A DNA stretch of 47,342 nt from the NCBI GenBank assembly GCA_028277745.1, contig JANQFR010000022.1, forward strand, positions 1 through 47,342, in the 5' to 3' direction. Numbering within the stretch: the stretch's first letter is position 1; every line of letters begins with the position of its first letter. Shown piece by piece: positions 15,405 through 23,875 of this stretch. This DNA comes from Phycisphaeraceae bacterium. Its GTDB lineage: Bacteria; Planctomycetota; Phycisphaerae; Phycisphaerales; Phycisphaeraceae. Under the pieces are notes generated by a model, which had not been told where the DNA came from, made no database searches, and saw only the letters and a list, made by a program, of their open reading frames with translations. A program made the position numbers and the translations under genes.

Positions 15405-18135
15405 ACTCGATGTCCTGGCGAGTGTAGACCTTGTTGAGGATCGCCGGGCCGTTGATTTCACGCACCCCGGCGCGGATGGGGTGTTGCTGGAGCGCCGCGG
15501 CGGCGTTGGAGAAACGGAAGCGGCGGACCGCGGTTTCGCCGGGCTCGAGCCGTGAGATGGGGCGGTTGAGGCGCTCGTGGCCGGGGAGGCTGGCGAACAC
15601 GTAAAGCGACTGGGGCGTGTCGCCGGTGTTGGTGACGACAATGGAGAGGACCGCGTCCCGGGCGCCGGGCTTCTCGCCGGGCGTCATGGCAAGGGTGGCG
15701 TCGAAGTCGACGCCGGTCAGGCCCAGCTCCATCGGGGTGGTCATATCGATCTGGTAGCGCTGCTCGGCGGTGAAGTCGAACCGGGCGGTGAGTCGCTTAG
15801 GACCGGCGACCTCGGAGACGGGAAAGGTCAGCCTCAGCGGGAAGGTGGCGGAGCGGCCCGATGCGATGGAGAAGTGGTGTTGAGCGGGCTGGAGCGTCCA
15901 GCCCTCGGGCCCGGTGAGGCGGAACGAGCCGGTGATGGTGCGCGGCCAGGGGTTGGTCAGCGTGATGGTCCGGTCGTGGGGGGTCTGGGCGGATTCAATG
16001 AAAGACGGCTCAACGGTGAAGCCTGCGCGGAAGAGCGCCAGTTCGGTGTCGATGCCGGTGATAAAGGTCGGCTCATCGGTCAGCGGGACCCGGTGTTTCC
16101 CGTTGACTTCGGCGGCGGGCGCGCGGTTGCCCCAGACATCGATCACAACCGGCGCGGCGCCCAGGTACGCATCGATCACGGCCTCGTGATCCGGCGCGCT
16201 TCGGTTCCATGCGACGATCATCCCGCCGCGCGGCCCGTCGAAGATGTGCGACACCAGACGCGGATCATGATCCATCCGCCCGACGGCGCGCCGCCCGGCG
16301 AGGCGGTGGGCGGTGTTGGCGAAAACGCCCAGGAGCGGGTCGGGGAGGATCGCGTTGCGGCGTTCGAGGGCGTCCGTCCAGGGTTTGTTGATGGCCATGC
16401 CCGCGACATCGGCCTCCCAAGCGTAAATCATGCGCAGCGCCAGATCGGCGATGCGCCGTTCGTGGCTGAGTTCATCCGCGCCCAAAGCGTCGATCTGGAG
16501 CCAGACGTCGTGGGACGAGTCCCGCCATTCATGGAGATGGTCGCCGATAAACGCGGGCTCGACGCTGACAGGCAGAAACATGGCGGCCACGGCGTCGTCA
16601 GGCAGGCCGTGGCGGATCGACTGGCCGACCCGCCAGGGGACGTGCAGCCGTGGGTGGGCGACCAGCTTGCGGAACCGCTGGTCGACGCGGACGAGCAGGT
16701 CGGGCAGGTTGTCATAGAAAAACGCGTCGGCGCCGGTGACGGCTCCGAGCTGCCAGCGCTGGACCCGCTGGCCGTGCCGCAACAACGCCGGGGTCAGGTA
16801 CGGCAGCCACCGGCTCGAGTCGCCGCGCATGACGCCGAGCGGCTGGGTCGCGTCGTTGCCGTGATCGCCCGACAGCTTGGCGGGCACCGGGTCGAGCGAC
16901 AGGATCACCTCGCCGCCGCCGGCCATCACCTCGTGCAGGATGTCATCGAGGACGTCCTGGCGCTGCTGCAGGTCGTGAAGGGTCGTGTCGTGATCCCACA
17001 CGCTGAACACCGCGACGTTGAGGCCGGCCGCATGGAGGACTTTCGGCGCCATCGTCAGTTGGTCCATGGGCAGGCGTTCAAGCGCCAGGGCGAAACGGTT
17101 GGCGTCGGGCTCGGGCATCGGGCCGTCGTCGGGCATCCACAACACGGCGCCGACGGTTCGCGCGACCTCGCCGGCGTGCGGGCCGTCTTGTTCACCGACC
17201 CTCAGGTCCAACAGGTACCACCCGAAGCCGGGCAGGTCCGGCGTCCAGCTCCACTGCACCGGCCGGCCCTTGCCGACCGGGCGCCGGGTGTGCGCCACCC
17301 GCCGCAGGCGGTGGTCGTAGACGCTCGCCTCGGCCGACAGCCGGCGGCCGGTCAGGTCCTTGACGGCCACGTTGACCTGCGGCCGCTGCGGGGCGCGGAT
17401 GATGTTGATCGGCGCCTGCGACGACACCTGGACGTGGGGCAGCTGCCAGACGGCGATGTCGTCGAACCACGCGGCGCCGGTGATGTCCTGGAGGATCACC
17501 TGCTGAGCGCCCAGCGGGCTGCCGGGCGTGGGGCGGGGCTGGAGCAGTTCGAGTTCGAGGCCGATCCACGCCGCGTCGGGGTAGCGGCCTTCGAGCTTGA
17601 CGCTGACGGGCGCCCATTGATCATCGGTGCGGAGCAGGGGGGTCGACGCGCGGCTGGCCTCGATGCGGGCGCCGCCCTTGTCGATGAAGTAAGCGGTCAA
17701 CTGGGCCGCGGCCCGCCGCAGCCCCCGGGTCCGCACCTGGGCGGTGATGAGGTAGTCGCTCTCGGGGATCGCCGCCAGGGCGCCGACCTCAAGGTACGCG
17801 CCGGCGCTGCCGCCGTTGAGCCCGAAGAAGAAGCCGTGTTCGCCCGACACCGCTTCGCGTCGGTCGAACCGCACCTGGGTGAAGGAAGGATACCCCGGCC
17901 GGTGGATCAGCTCCTGGTGGAGCGGCCGGCGGTGGAAATTGGGGTCGGCGTTGAGCGCATCGCGGCCGATGACGTACCAGTGCATGGGCAGGTCTTCGAA
18001 GTTGCCGTCGTCGCGCTCCTCGAAGTCGAAGAATTTGACCAGCCGCTTGGGGCGCACCGCGTCGGCAGGCACAGCCGCCGCGTCGGCCAGGACCGCTCCC
18101 ACCAGCATGAAAATCAACAGCAGCGACCATCGCAT
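15403..18135 (-). CDS. Large secreted protein with possible glycosidase-like core and NEW3-like domain
   Basis: 910 residues. The N-terminus is a Sec signal peptide (MRWSLLLIFMLVGAVLADA). Residues about 30-230 look like a carbohydrate-binding-type beta-sandwich that begins KFFDFEERDDGNFEDLPMHW. The middle (about 340-650) has the alternating strand-helix pattern of a TIM barrel, with segments such as DQLTMAPKVLHAAGLNVAVF and GGEVILSLDPVPAKL, but I cannot name catalytic residues. Residues about 700-800 resemble a NEW3 (NPCBM-associated) beta-domain (RTITLTNPWPRTITGSFRL). A role in extracellular or periplasmic polysaccharide handling is inferred. It lies downstream of prfA in the same direction and converges on trpB. 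Confidence 0.7.
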   Translation of the reverse strand: MRWSLLLIFMLVGAVLADAAAVPADAVRPKRLVKFFDFEERDDGNFEDLPMHWYVIGRDALNADPNFHRRPLHQELIHRPGYPSFTQVRFDRREAVSGEHGFFFGLNGGSAGAYLEVGALAAIPESDYLITAQVRTRGLRRAAAQLTAYFIDKGGARIEASRASTPLLRTDDQWAPVSVKLEGRYPDAAWIGLELELLQPRPTPGSPLGAQQVILQDITGAAWFDDIAVWQLPHVQVSSQAPINIIRAPQRPQVNVAVKDLTGRRLSAEASVYDHRLRRVAHTRRPVGKGRPVQWSWTPDLPGFGWYLLDLRVGEQDGPHAGEVARTVGAVLWMPDDGPMPEPDANRFALALERLPMDQLTMAPKVLHAAGLNVAVFSVWDHDTTLHDLQQRQDVLDDILHEVMAGGGEVILSLDPVPAKLSGDHGNDATQPLGVMRGDSSRWLPYLTPALLRHGQRVQRWQLGAVTGADAFFYDNLPDLLVRVDQRFRKLVAHPRLHVPWRVGQSIRHGLPDDAVAAMFLPVSVEPAFIGDHLHEWRDSSHDVWLQIDALGADELSHERRIADLALRMIYAWEADVAGMAINKPWTDALERRNAILPDPLLGVFANTAHRLAGRRAVGRMDHDPRLVSHIFDGPRGGMIVAWNRSAPDHEAVIDAYLGAAPVVIDVWGNRAPAAEVNGKHRVPLTDEPTFITGIDTELALFRAGFTVEPSFIESAQTPHDRTITLTNPWPRTITGSFRLTGPEGWTLQPAQHHFSIASGRSATFPLRLTFPVSEVAGPKRLTARFDFTAEQRYQIDMTTPMELGLTGVDFDATLAMTPGEKPGARDAVLSIVVTNTGDTPQSLYVFASLPGHERLNRPISRLEPGETAVRRFRFSNAAAALQQHPIRAGVREINGPAILNKVYTRQDIE

Positions 18136-18210
18136 GACCTGATGGTTATCGGGTGTTTGCCCCCCCCGAGGCCACGATTTGCGTGTCCTGCATGTCCAGG
18201 GGCGACCGCC

Positions 18211-19293
18211 TCACAGCGCCGCCAGCCGCTGGGCGCGGTCCTGGGCAATCAGGGCCTCGACCATGGCGTCCAGGTCGCCGCCGATGACGGCCTGCAGGTT
18301 GAACGACTCGCCCAGCCGGTGATCGACCGCGAGGTTGTCCTTGTACCGGTAGGTGCGGATCCGCTCACTGCGTCCGCCCGAGCCGATCATCGCCGACCGG
18401 CTCTCGGCCCGCTCGGCGTCCTTCTGACGCTGATGGTGGTCGTGCAACCGGGCCCGCAGCAGCTGCCAGGCCTTCTCGCGGTTCTGCTGCTGGCTCTTGC
18501 TCTCCTGCATCCGCACCTCGATCCCCGTGGGCCGGTGGATCAGGTGCACCGCCGTGGCGACCTTGTTCACGTTCTGCCCTCCGGGGCCCTGGGCGGTCGT
18601 GACATGCACGTCCACGTCGGCCTCGTCGATCTCGACCTCCAGTTTCTCCGGCTCGGGCAGCACCGCGACCGTGCAGGTCGACGTGTGCACCCGGCCCTGC
18701 GCCTCGGTGGCGGGCACCCGCTTGACGCAGTGCACCCCGCCCTCGTAGCCCAGCCCCTGCCACACCCCCGGGCCCTTCACCGACGCGATCACGTTCCGCA
18801 GCCCCCCCTGCTCGCCGGGCGTGAACTCCATCGCCTCCAGCTTCCAGCCGCGGCGCGATGCGTAGCTCTGGTACATCGCGTACACGTCGCCCGCCCACAG
18901 CGCCGCCTCCGCCCCGCCGGTCCCCGCCCGCACCTCGAGGATCACCGACCCGATCGACTTGTCGTCGGCCGTCACCAGCTCATTGCTGACCTCTTCGATC
19001 ATCGCCGCCGCCCGCTCCCGCAGCTCGGGCAGCTCGGCCTTGGCCAGCTCCGCCAGCTCCGCGTCCTCGCCGTCGGCCGCGATCTGCTCATGCTCGGCGA
19101 TCTGCCCGGCCACGCCCTGCCACGCGCGGTAACGCTCCACCACATCCGCCAGCGCCGCCCGGCGTACGCTCAGCCGCCGCACCTGCTCGTGGTCGGCCGC
19201 CACCTGAGGGTCGCTGAGCTGGGTCTGCAATTCGTCGTATTGCAGCGACAACTGGTCCAGCTTGGCGATCAGGTTCGCGTTGATGTCGCTCAT
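18211..19293 (-). CDS. prfA: Peptide chain release factor 1
   Basis: 360 residues, the usual length. The stop-codon recognition tripeptide PAT is at residues 194-196 (KRVPATEAQGR), which marks RF1 (UAA/UAG) rather than RF2. The peptidyl-hydrolysis GGQ motif is at residues 238-240. The N-terminal helical domain and C-terminal region are complete. The start at 19293 gives the family-typical opening MSDINANLIAKLDQL; an in-frame start 45 nt upstream adds non-homologous sequence. It follows rpmE on the same strand, after a terminator-like hairpin. prmC, which methylates the GGQ glutamine, is not in the window. Confidence 0.96.
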   Translation of the reverse strand: MSDINANLIAKLDQLSLQYDELQTQLSDPQVAADHEQVRRLSVRRAALADVVERYRAWQGVAGQIAEHEQIAADGEDAELAELAKAELPELRERAAAMIEEVSNELVTADDKSIGSVILEVRAGTGGAEAALWAGDVYAMYQSYASRRGWKLEAMEFTPGEQGGLRNVIASVKGPGVWQGLGYEGGVHCVKRVPATEAQGRVHTSTCTVAVLPEPEKLEVEIDEADVDVHVTTAQGPGGQNVNKVATAVHLIHRPTGIEVRMQESKSQQQNREKAWQLLRARLHDHHQRQKDAERAESRSAMIGSGGRSERIRTYRYKDNLAVDHRLGESFNLQAVIGGDLDAMVEALIAQDRAQRLAAL

Positions 19294-19336
19294 GACCGGC
19301 GGTCCGCCGCGTTTCGGGATCGATCGGGAGGCGCAC

Positions 19337-19371
19337 AAAAAAGCCGCGGCGAAGGGTGTGCGCCACGGCTT
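19337..19371 (-). terminator. Intrinsic terminator after rpmE
   Basis: On the minus strand, AGCCGTGGCG pairs with CGCCGCGGCT (one mismatch) across a 14-nt loop and is followed by six T residues. It lies 16 nt after the rpmE stop codon. It would separate rpmE from prfA, so prfA may need read-through or its own promoter. Confidence 0.75.
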
Positions 19372-19386
19372 GGAGGTGACAGGTCG

Positions 19387-19650
19387 CTACTTCTTCTTCG
19401 AGAAGTAATTGCCGGCGAACTTGCGCTGGAACTTCTCGACCCGGCCGGCGGTGTCGACGAACTTCTGCTTGCCGGTGAAGAACGGGTGCGAGGCCGAGCT
19501 GATGTCGACCTTGACCAGCGGGTATTCGTTGCCGTCTTCCCACTTGATCGTCTGGTTGGTCTTGACCGACGAACGGGTCAGGAAGGCGTGGTCGGCCGAG
19601 ACGTCCTGGAAGACGACCGGACGGTATTCGGGGTGGATATCTGGCTTCAT
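19387..19650 (-). CDS. rpmE2: Ribosomal protein L31, type B
   Basis: 87 residues, the type B (YkgM-like) length, starting [16 protein letters not shown]. The zinc-binding cysteines of the type A form are absent, so this is the zinc-independent version. It contains the family segment [24 protein letters not shown]. It belongs to the large ribosomal subunit. In many bacteria the type B protein is produced under zinc limitation in place of a type A copy; whether a type A copy exists elsewhere cannot be seen. A strong promoter and a terminator show it is an independent transcription unit. Confidence 0.95.
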   Translation of the reverse strand: MKPDIHPEYRPVVFQDVSADHAFLTRSSVKTNQTIKWEDGNEYPLVKVDISSASHPFFTGKQKFVDTAGRVEKFQRKFAGNYFSKKK

Positions 19651-19715
19651 GGCGTCATCGCTCGCGGTGGAGGGCCCTGGGCGTGCGGGACCACGCCCGT
19701 CACGCCGAGCAACGT

Positions 19716-19744
19716 ATATTAAGCGTCCGCCCGGCCCCATGCAA
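19716..19744 (-). promoter_or_regulatory. Promoter of rpmE
   Basis: Minus-strand -35 TTGCAT (19739-19744), exact 17-nt spacer and -10 TAATAT (19716-19721). Transcription would start near 19709, leaving a leader of about 60 nt. It is close to the sulP promoter in sequence and spacing. No Zur-like palindrome was recognised. Confidence 0.7.
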
Positions 19745-19825
19745 ATCCGTTGAGCGGCGAGGCCCGCCCCGGACTCCCGGCCCCGATCGAGTCCCGAACC
19801 CCTTAACCACCCGACCCAAGAACCT

Positions 19826-20710
19826 ATGGACTACTACCTCAACGGCCAGATACTCGCCCCCTCCGACGCCCGCGTCTCGGTCGAGGACGCCGGCTTCCAG
19901 CACGCCGTCGGCCTCTTCGAAACCATGCAGACCTACCGCGGCCGGGTCTTCCGCCTCGGGCAGCACCTCGACCGCCTGGCCGAGTCCGCCCGCCAGTTCG
20001 GCCTCGAAGTAGACACCGCCCGGCTCGCCGACGCGGTCGAACAGACCCTCGCCCACAACCGTCTCGACCGGGCCCGCCTCCGGCTCACCTACACCCCCGG
20101 GCCTCTCTCGCTCCTCAGCGGCGATGACGCCCCCTCCGCCGGCTCGACCCTCCTGGTCGTCCCCTCCCAACCCACCGAGTACGACCCCGCCTACTTCGAT
20201 CAGGGCATCACCACCCTCATCGCCCAGCCCGCCGCCAACCCGTTCGACCCCGTCGCCGGCCACAAGACCCTCGCCTACTGGGGCCGGCTCTTCACCCTCC
20301 GCCGCGCCGCCCGCGCCGGCGCCGGCGAAGCCATCTGGCTCAACGTCACCAACCACCTCGCCTCCGGCGCCGTCTCGAACCTCTTGCTCATCAAGGACGG
20401 CCAACTGCTCACGCCGATCGCCCGCGGCGAAGAGGTCGACGGCGCCTTGCCCGCCCCGGTCCTCCCCGGCGTCACCCGCGCCGCCGTCCTCGAGCTCGCC
20501 GCCGATCTGGGGCTCGATGTTCATCGCCGCATGCTCAGCGTCGACGACCTGCTCGGCGCCGACGAGGCGTTCCTGACCAATTCGAGCTGGCTGGTCCTGC
20601 CGGTGACCCGTGTCGAGAAAGCGGCGATCGGCGACGGAACCGTCGGCGATGTGACCCGCGAGCTCCGCGGCAGGCTGCTGGACCTGATCGAACGCGAGAC
20701 CGCGCCATGA
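19826..20710 (+). CDS. Class IV aminotransferase (branched-chain aminotransferase / aminodeoxychorismate lyase type)
   Basis: 294 residues, fold-type IV PLP enzyme. The N-terminal segment [17 protein letters not shown] is typical of the family, and the PLP lysine lies in [10 protein letters not shown]. The C-terminal half has the motif [14 protein letters not shown]. Members either transaminate branched-chain or D-amino acids or, as PabC, cleave 4-amino-4-deoxychorismate to p-aminobenzoate. Length and the [14 protein letters not shown] start fit both IlvE-like and PabC-like groups, so I leave the substrate open. The last 4 nt overlap the start of the AraC gene. Confidence 0.85.
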   Translation: MDYYLNGQILAPSDARVSVEDAGFQHAVGLFETMQTYRGRVFRLGQHLDRLAESARQFGLEVDTARLADAVEQTLAHNRLDRARLRLTYTPGPLSLLSGDDAPSAGSTLLVVPSQPTEYDPAYFDQGITTLIAQPAANPFDPVAGHKTLAYWGRLFTLRRAARAGAGEAIWLNVTNHLASGAVSNLLLIKDGQLLTPIARGEEVDGALPAPVLPGVTRAAVLELAADLGLDVHRRMLSVDDLLGADEAFLTNSSWLVLPVTRVEKAAIGDGTVGDVTRELRGRLLDLIERETAP

Positions 20711-21573
20711 GCCCGCGCCCGCCCCTGGTCGATTTCGCGTTGCGGCACGCCCGGGTCACCGCCGGGCTGTGCACCCGGCAGGTGCGGGAGACCGGTTACA
20801 CGCTCGAACATCGGGTCTTGTCCGACACCAACCTGATTTTCGTGACGCGCGGCCGAGTGGCGTGGGTGATCGACGGCAAGCCCTGTGAGCTGAAGCCGGG
20901 CGGGCTGGTGATCGTCCGCCCCGAGCTGCCGCACCATGCGTTCAGCCGGACGAAGCGGGTCACGCTGCTGTCGATCCACGTCGACGCCGCGCTGCCTGGC
21001 CGCCAGGACGTGTTTGACCTGCTGGTCCCGCCGAGGCTGCAGGAGGTGGTTGCGGGGAGCCGGCTGGATCAATATCTGCGGGGCGCCCTCGACGAATATG
21101 AACGTCCCGACATCGCCGACGCGAAACGGATGCTGCGGAGCTGGAGCCGGCTGGTTGTGTTGGAACTGCTGAGCGACAACAGCCGCCGCGGTCTTCTGGA
21201 GGTGCGGTCGCCCGACCCGCTGGTCGCGGAGCTGCTCGACGAGCTGGACCGTCGCGTGGGCAAGCCGACGGCGCTGGCCGACCTCGCGCGTGTCGCCGGC
21301 TATTCGCCCCAGCACCTCAACCGCACGTTCCGCCGCGTGCTGGGCGTGACGCCGCTGCAGCACCTCACCGCCCTGCGGATGGACCGAGCGGCCGACCTGT
21401 TGCTTGACAGCCACCTCACCGTCGCGGCGGTCGGGGCCCGGGTCGGGTACGACGACCCGGCGTACTTCAGCCGCGTCTTCAAACAGCACCGCGGGGCCAG
21501 CCCCGCCGATTACCGCGCCGCCGCAGGTTCAGATTATCCAACCCACCGTTCAACCCCTCCATTCCCTCGATAA
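20707..21573 (+). CDS. AraC family transcriptional regulator
   Basis: 288 residues. Residues about 10-100 form a cupin-like sensor domain (LIFVTRGRVAWVIDGKPCEL, PGGLVIVRPELPHHAF). Residues about 178-285 form the double helix-turn-helix, with the second motif typical of the family (VAAVGARVGYDDPAYFSRVF). The cupin domain suggests that it senses a sugar or other small molecule. It overlaps the aminotransferase gene by 4 nt and precedes a PhyH-type dioxygenase gene by 55 nt; planctomycetes often pair such regulators with dioxygenase or sugar genes. Confidence 0.9.
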   Translation: MSPRPPLVDFALRHARVTAGLCTRQVRETGYTLEHRVLSDTNLIFVTRGRVAWVIDGKPCELKPGGLVIVRPELPHHAFSRTKRVTLLSIHVDAALPGRQDVFDLLVPPRLQEVVAGSRLDQYLRGALDEYERPDIADAKRMLRSWSRLVVLELLSDNSRRGLLEVRSPDPLVAELLDELDRRVGKPTALADLARVAGYSPQHLNRTFRRVLGVTPLQHLTALRMDRAADLLLDSHLTVAAVGARVGYDDPAYFSRVFKQHRGASPADYRAAAGSDYPTHRSTPPFPR

Positions 21574-21628
21574 ACCGGCGTGTTTAAGATTCAGCCGTCT
21601 CGAATCCTCCGAACGGAAAGGGCTTACG

Positions 21629-22444
21629 ATGGACACGATCCTCAGCGATCAGCAATGGCTCGACTACACGCGCGACGGCTACCTGCGGCTCGGCCAGCTG
21701 CTGAGCGACGATGAACTCGGCGCGCTGCAGCAACGCATCGACGCCATCATGCTCGGCGCTGCCGACGTCGACTACGACCGCATGCTCATGCAGCTCGACT
21801 CGGACACCGGTGAGTACGGCGACGCCAAACCCCAGTCCAAGGGCCACAAGGGCGCGACGCTCAACTACCGCAAGATCGAGCAGCTCGAATTCGACCCGGT
21901 CTTCCTCCGCTACATCCAGCGGCCGGTCTTCAACGAGATCTGCGCCCGCACCTACGGCGGACACGTCCCCGTCGGCGTGTTCCGGTCCATGTTCATGAAC
22001 AAGCCCGCCGGCAAGGGCACCAAACTGCCCTGGCACCAGGACCGCTGGACCGATCTCGACCGCGACCCGCTTGTCACCGTCTGGACCGCCCTGGACCCGG
22101 CGACGGTCGAGAACGGCTGCGTCGCGGTCATCCCCGGCTCACACAAGTTCGGGGTGCTCAACGCCGAGCACGCCTCGGGGTTCCTCAGTGACGATATGGC
22201 CGCGGAGCAATGCCGCGAGGAAGACGCCATCCACCTCGAACTCGAGCCCGGCGAGGTCGTGCTGCTGCACAACTGGCTGCTGCACGGCTCGGACAAGAAC
22301 CACTCCGACCAGTCTCGCCGGGCGCTGTCGGTCTGCTACATGGACGCCCGCACGGTCAGCGCCGGCGGCCAGTCGTTCCCGGTCGTCTTCGGCGATGAAG
22401 CGCTCGACCCCGACCGCCTCGCCCCCGCGCCCGCGTCGTCATGA
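21629..22444 (+). CDS. Phytanoyl-CoA dioxygenase (PhyH) family protein
   Basis: 271 residues, double-stranded beta-helix oxygenase. The iron-binding triad is His136 and Asp138 (WHQDRW) with the distal His218 in NWLLHGSDKNHS; the Arg in SRRALSVCY should bind 2-oxoglutarate. These enzymes hydroxylate lipids, amino acids or small natural products using O2 and 2-oxoglutarate. The start at 21629 gives MDTILSDQQWLDYTRDGYL, the usual family opening. It lies just after the AraC regulator in the same direction. A 51-bp repeat begins 19 nt after its stop. The substrate is not predictable. Confidence 0.88.
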   Translation: MDTILSDQQWLDYTRDGYLRLGQLLSDDELGALQQRIDAIMLGAADVDYDRMLMQLDSDTGEYGDAKPQSKGHKGATLNYRKIEQLEFDPVFLRYIQRPVFNEICARTYGGHVPVGVFRSMFMNKPAGKGTKLPWHQDRWTDLDRDPLVTVWTALDPATVENGCVAVIPGSHKFGVLNAEHASGFLSDDMAAEQCREEDAIHLELEPGEVVLLHNWLLHGSDKNHSDQSRRALSVCYMDARTVSAGGQSFPVVFGDEALDPDRLAPAPASS

Positions 22445-22463
22445 CGCCTTCGCACACCGCAAA

Positions 22464-22514
22464 TAGCCTGCGGGCTACGCCCGCCCGGTCCGGAGCCGCG
22501 TAGCGGCCCGGCTA
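22464..22514 (-). repeat. 51-bp dispersed double-hairpin repeat, copy B
   Basis: The most diverged copy, with three differences from copy A when read on the minus strand. It directly abuts the stop codon of the leftward glycine-rich membrane protein gene and has the same orientation as that gene. One stem of the hairpins carries a mismatch, but the overall fold is kept. Confidence 0.8.
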
Positions 22515-23165
22515 TTAACCGCGGGGCCCGCGCCCTCCTCCTCCGCCGCCGCCACGCCCACGGCCCGGGAACTGGTCGCCCATCCGGTCACGCAGGTCCC
22601 GCATCATCTGCCCGACCAGCGGGCCGTGCTGCGGGTTGCCGGTCGCGGCCGACTCGCCCATGCGCTCGATCATCTCGTTGCGGCGCTGCTCGCGGCGCTC
22701 GGCCCGCTGCTCCTCGGTCATCGGCTGGCGGTCCTCGGCCCGCCGGCGCGCCCACATCGACCGCATCTGCATGAACTCGGCCATCAACTCGTCCAGGATC
22801 AACTGCTTTTCCAACTCGTCCGCCAGCGCGTACCGCTTGGCGCGATCGATGATCATCTGGCGCTGAACGTCGCGCAAGGTCTTACGCAATTCTTCATCCG
22901 CCCGGACCTGGTCGAAGAACGCCTGGCGCTGCTCGTCGTCGAGGTCGACCAGCAACTCACGAATCCGCCGCGCGTAGTCGGCCTGGCGGTCGGATGACAG
23001 GTTCGCAAAACGGGACGAGGTCAGGACGGCCCGGGCCTCGTCGACCGTCTGAGGCATCGGCGGCGGGGTGAACAGCCACCACACGTAGATCCCCCCGCTC
23101 AGCACCCCGGCAGCAACCACCGCCAGCACGCCCGCGCCGATCCGTTTTTTAGTTTCAGTGGTCAT
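22515..23165 (-). CDS. Single-pass membrane protein with glycine-rich RG tail
   Basis: 216 residues. One transmembrane segment near the N-terminus (IGAGVLAVVAAGVLSGGIYVWW, split over residues 9-30) is followed by a long charged, helical region rich in Arg, Glu and Met, likely coiled coil. The end is a low-complexity RG/glycine tail (GRGRGGGGGGGRGPRG). I use the ATG at 23165, with AGAAAGGTG as ribosome binding site 7 nt upstream; an in-frame ATG at 23183 is an alternative. The gene follows the pseudopilin gene immediately, so they form one operon. I do not recognise the family. Confidence 0.65.
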   Translation of the reverse strand: MTTETKKRIGAGVLAVVAAGVLSGGIYVWWLFTPPPMPQTVDEARAVLTSSRFANLSSDRQADYARRIRELLVDLDDEQRQAFFDQVRADEELRKTLRDVQRQMIIDRAKRYALADELEKQLILDELMAEFMQMRSMWARRRAEDRQPMTEEQRAERREQRRNEMIERMGESAATGNPQHGPLVGQMMRDLRDRMGDQFPGRGRGGGGGGGRGPRG

Positions 23166-23186
23166 GTTGCGCACCTTTCTCATGAA

Positions 23187-23759
23187 TCACCCACCCGCCC
23201 CTTTTACGTGCCCATCGGCGTAGAGCAGGTTCCGCTCGCGATGGAAAAACGGCACATCGATCGTCTCGGCGCCAAGCAGGAACTCCCCCCCGTCCATGTC
23301 GCCCATCACGACGATCTGAGAATCCTCCAGCCCCAGCCGCCGCACCATCCAGTTCTCGTCACGCGGCCGGCCGCCCAGGCGGTGCCGGTAGTAGTAGCTC
23401 ATCCCCGAAGCCGCGTAGACCTGATCGTCCCCCGGGCACTCGTAGACGCGACGCGACTGCTTGTCGCTCAGCGGGATGTAAGCGTCCATCGTCTCGTTGA
23501 ACGACGGATCGCTGCTGAGAGGTTCAAAAGGGGCGGGCATGAAACTGGCCTTGGGCATATATTCGTCGTAGTCACCCAGGTACATCTCCAGCACCAGCCC
23601 GATCTGACGCAGGTTCGACGCGCAGCCGACCTGCTTGGCCCGGGTGCGCACCGCCGAGAGGGTCGGCAGCAGGATGCCCACCAGGATCGCGATGATCGAA
23701 ATCACCACGAGAAGCTCGATCAGCGTGAAACCGGCGCGTCGGCGTAAAGTAAAAATCAT
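23187..23759 (-). CDS. Pseudopilin-like protein with prepilin cleavage site and H-X9-DG tail
   Basis: 190 residues. The N-terminus is a type IV prepilin signal ([14 protein letters not shown], cut after the Gly, with Glu at +5). A hydrophobic helix follows, then a soluble domain. The C-terminal [16 protein letters not shown] matches the H-X9-DG motif of planctomycete type II-like pseudopilins. It would be processed by a prepilin peptidase such as the one encoded 3 kb away. Function is probably in a secretion or surface-fibre apparatus. The start at 23759 is supported by a TAGAGT -10 box exactly 6 nt upstream. Confidence 0.9.
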   Translation of the reverse strand: MIFTLRRRAGFTLIELLVVISIIAILVGILLPTLSAVRTRAKQVGCASNLRQIGLVLEMYLGDYDEYMPKASFMPAPFEPLSSDPSFNETMDAYIPLSDKQSRRVYECPGDDQVYAASGMSYYYRHRLGGRPRDENWMVRRLGLEDSQIVVMGDMDGGEFLLGAETIDVPFFHRERNLLYADGHVKGAGG

Positions 23760-23765
23760 CGAGTG

Positions 23766-23771
23766 ACTCTA
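23766..23771 (-). promoter_or_regulatory. -10 box of the pseudopilin operon
   Basis: Minus-strand TAGAGT ending exactly 6 nt before the ATG, predicting a leaderless mRNA. No -35 is visible; the expected position falls in the GC-rich 23-nt hairpin repeat. Confidence 0.35.
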
Positions 23772-23776
23772 TCCGT

Positions 23777-23799
23777 TTAGCCCCGGGCTCCGCCCGGGG
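23777..23799 (-). repeat. 23-nt hairpin repeat, copy 1
   Basis: Read on the minus strand, CCCCGGGC and GCCCGGGG form a perfect 8-bp stem around the loop GGA, followed by CTAA. It lies 3' of the DUF89 gene, between two tandem leftward genes. An identical copy is at 43185-43207. Confidence 0.75.
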
Positions 23800-23875
23800 A
23801 CGACACGACTTATCGCGCAAGACGACGACGGATGCAACGCCCCATCGCATGATCTATTGCAGGCTCCGGGAAAAT

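Noticed and set aside
15577..19722. A very long plus-strand open frame (about 1,380 codons) antisense to the secreted protein, prfA and rpmE genes
   Set aside because: It spans three real genes on the other strand and has no domain-like sequence. In GC-rich DNA with C/G third positions, antisense frames rarely meet stop codons, so this is a composition artefact.
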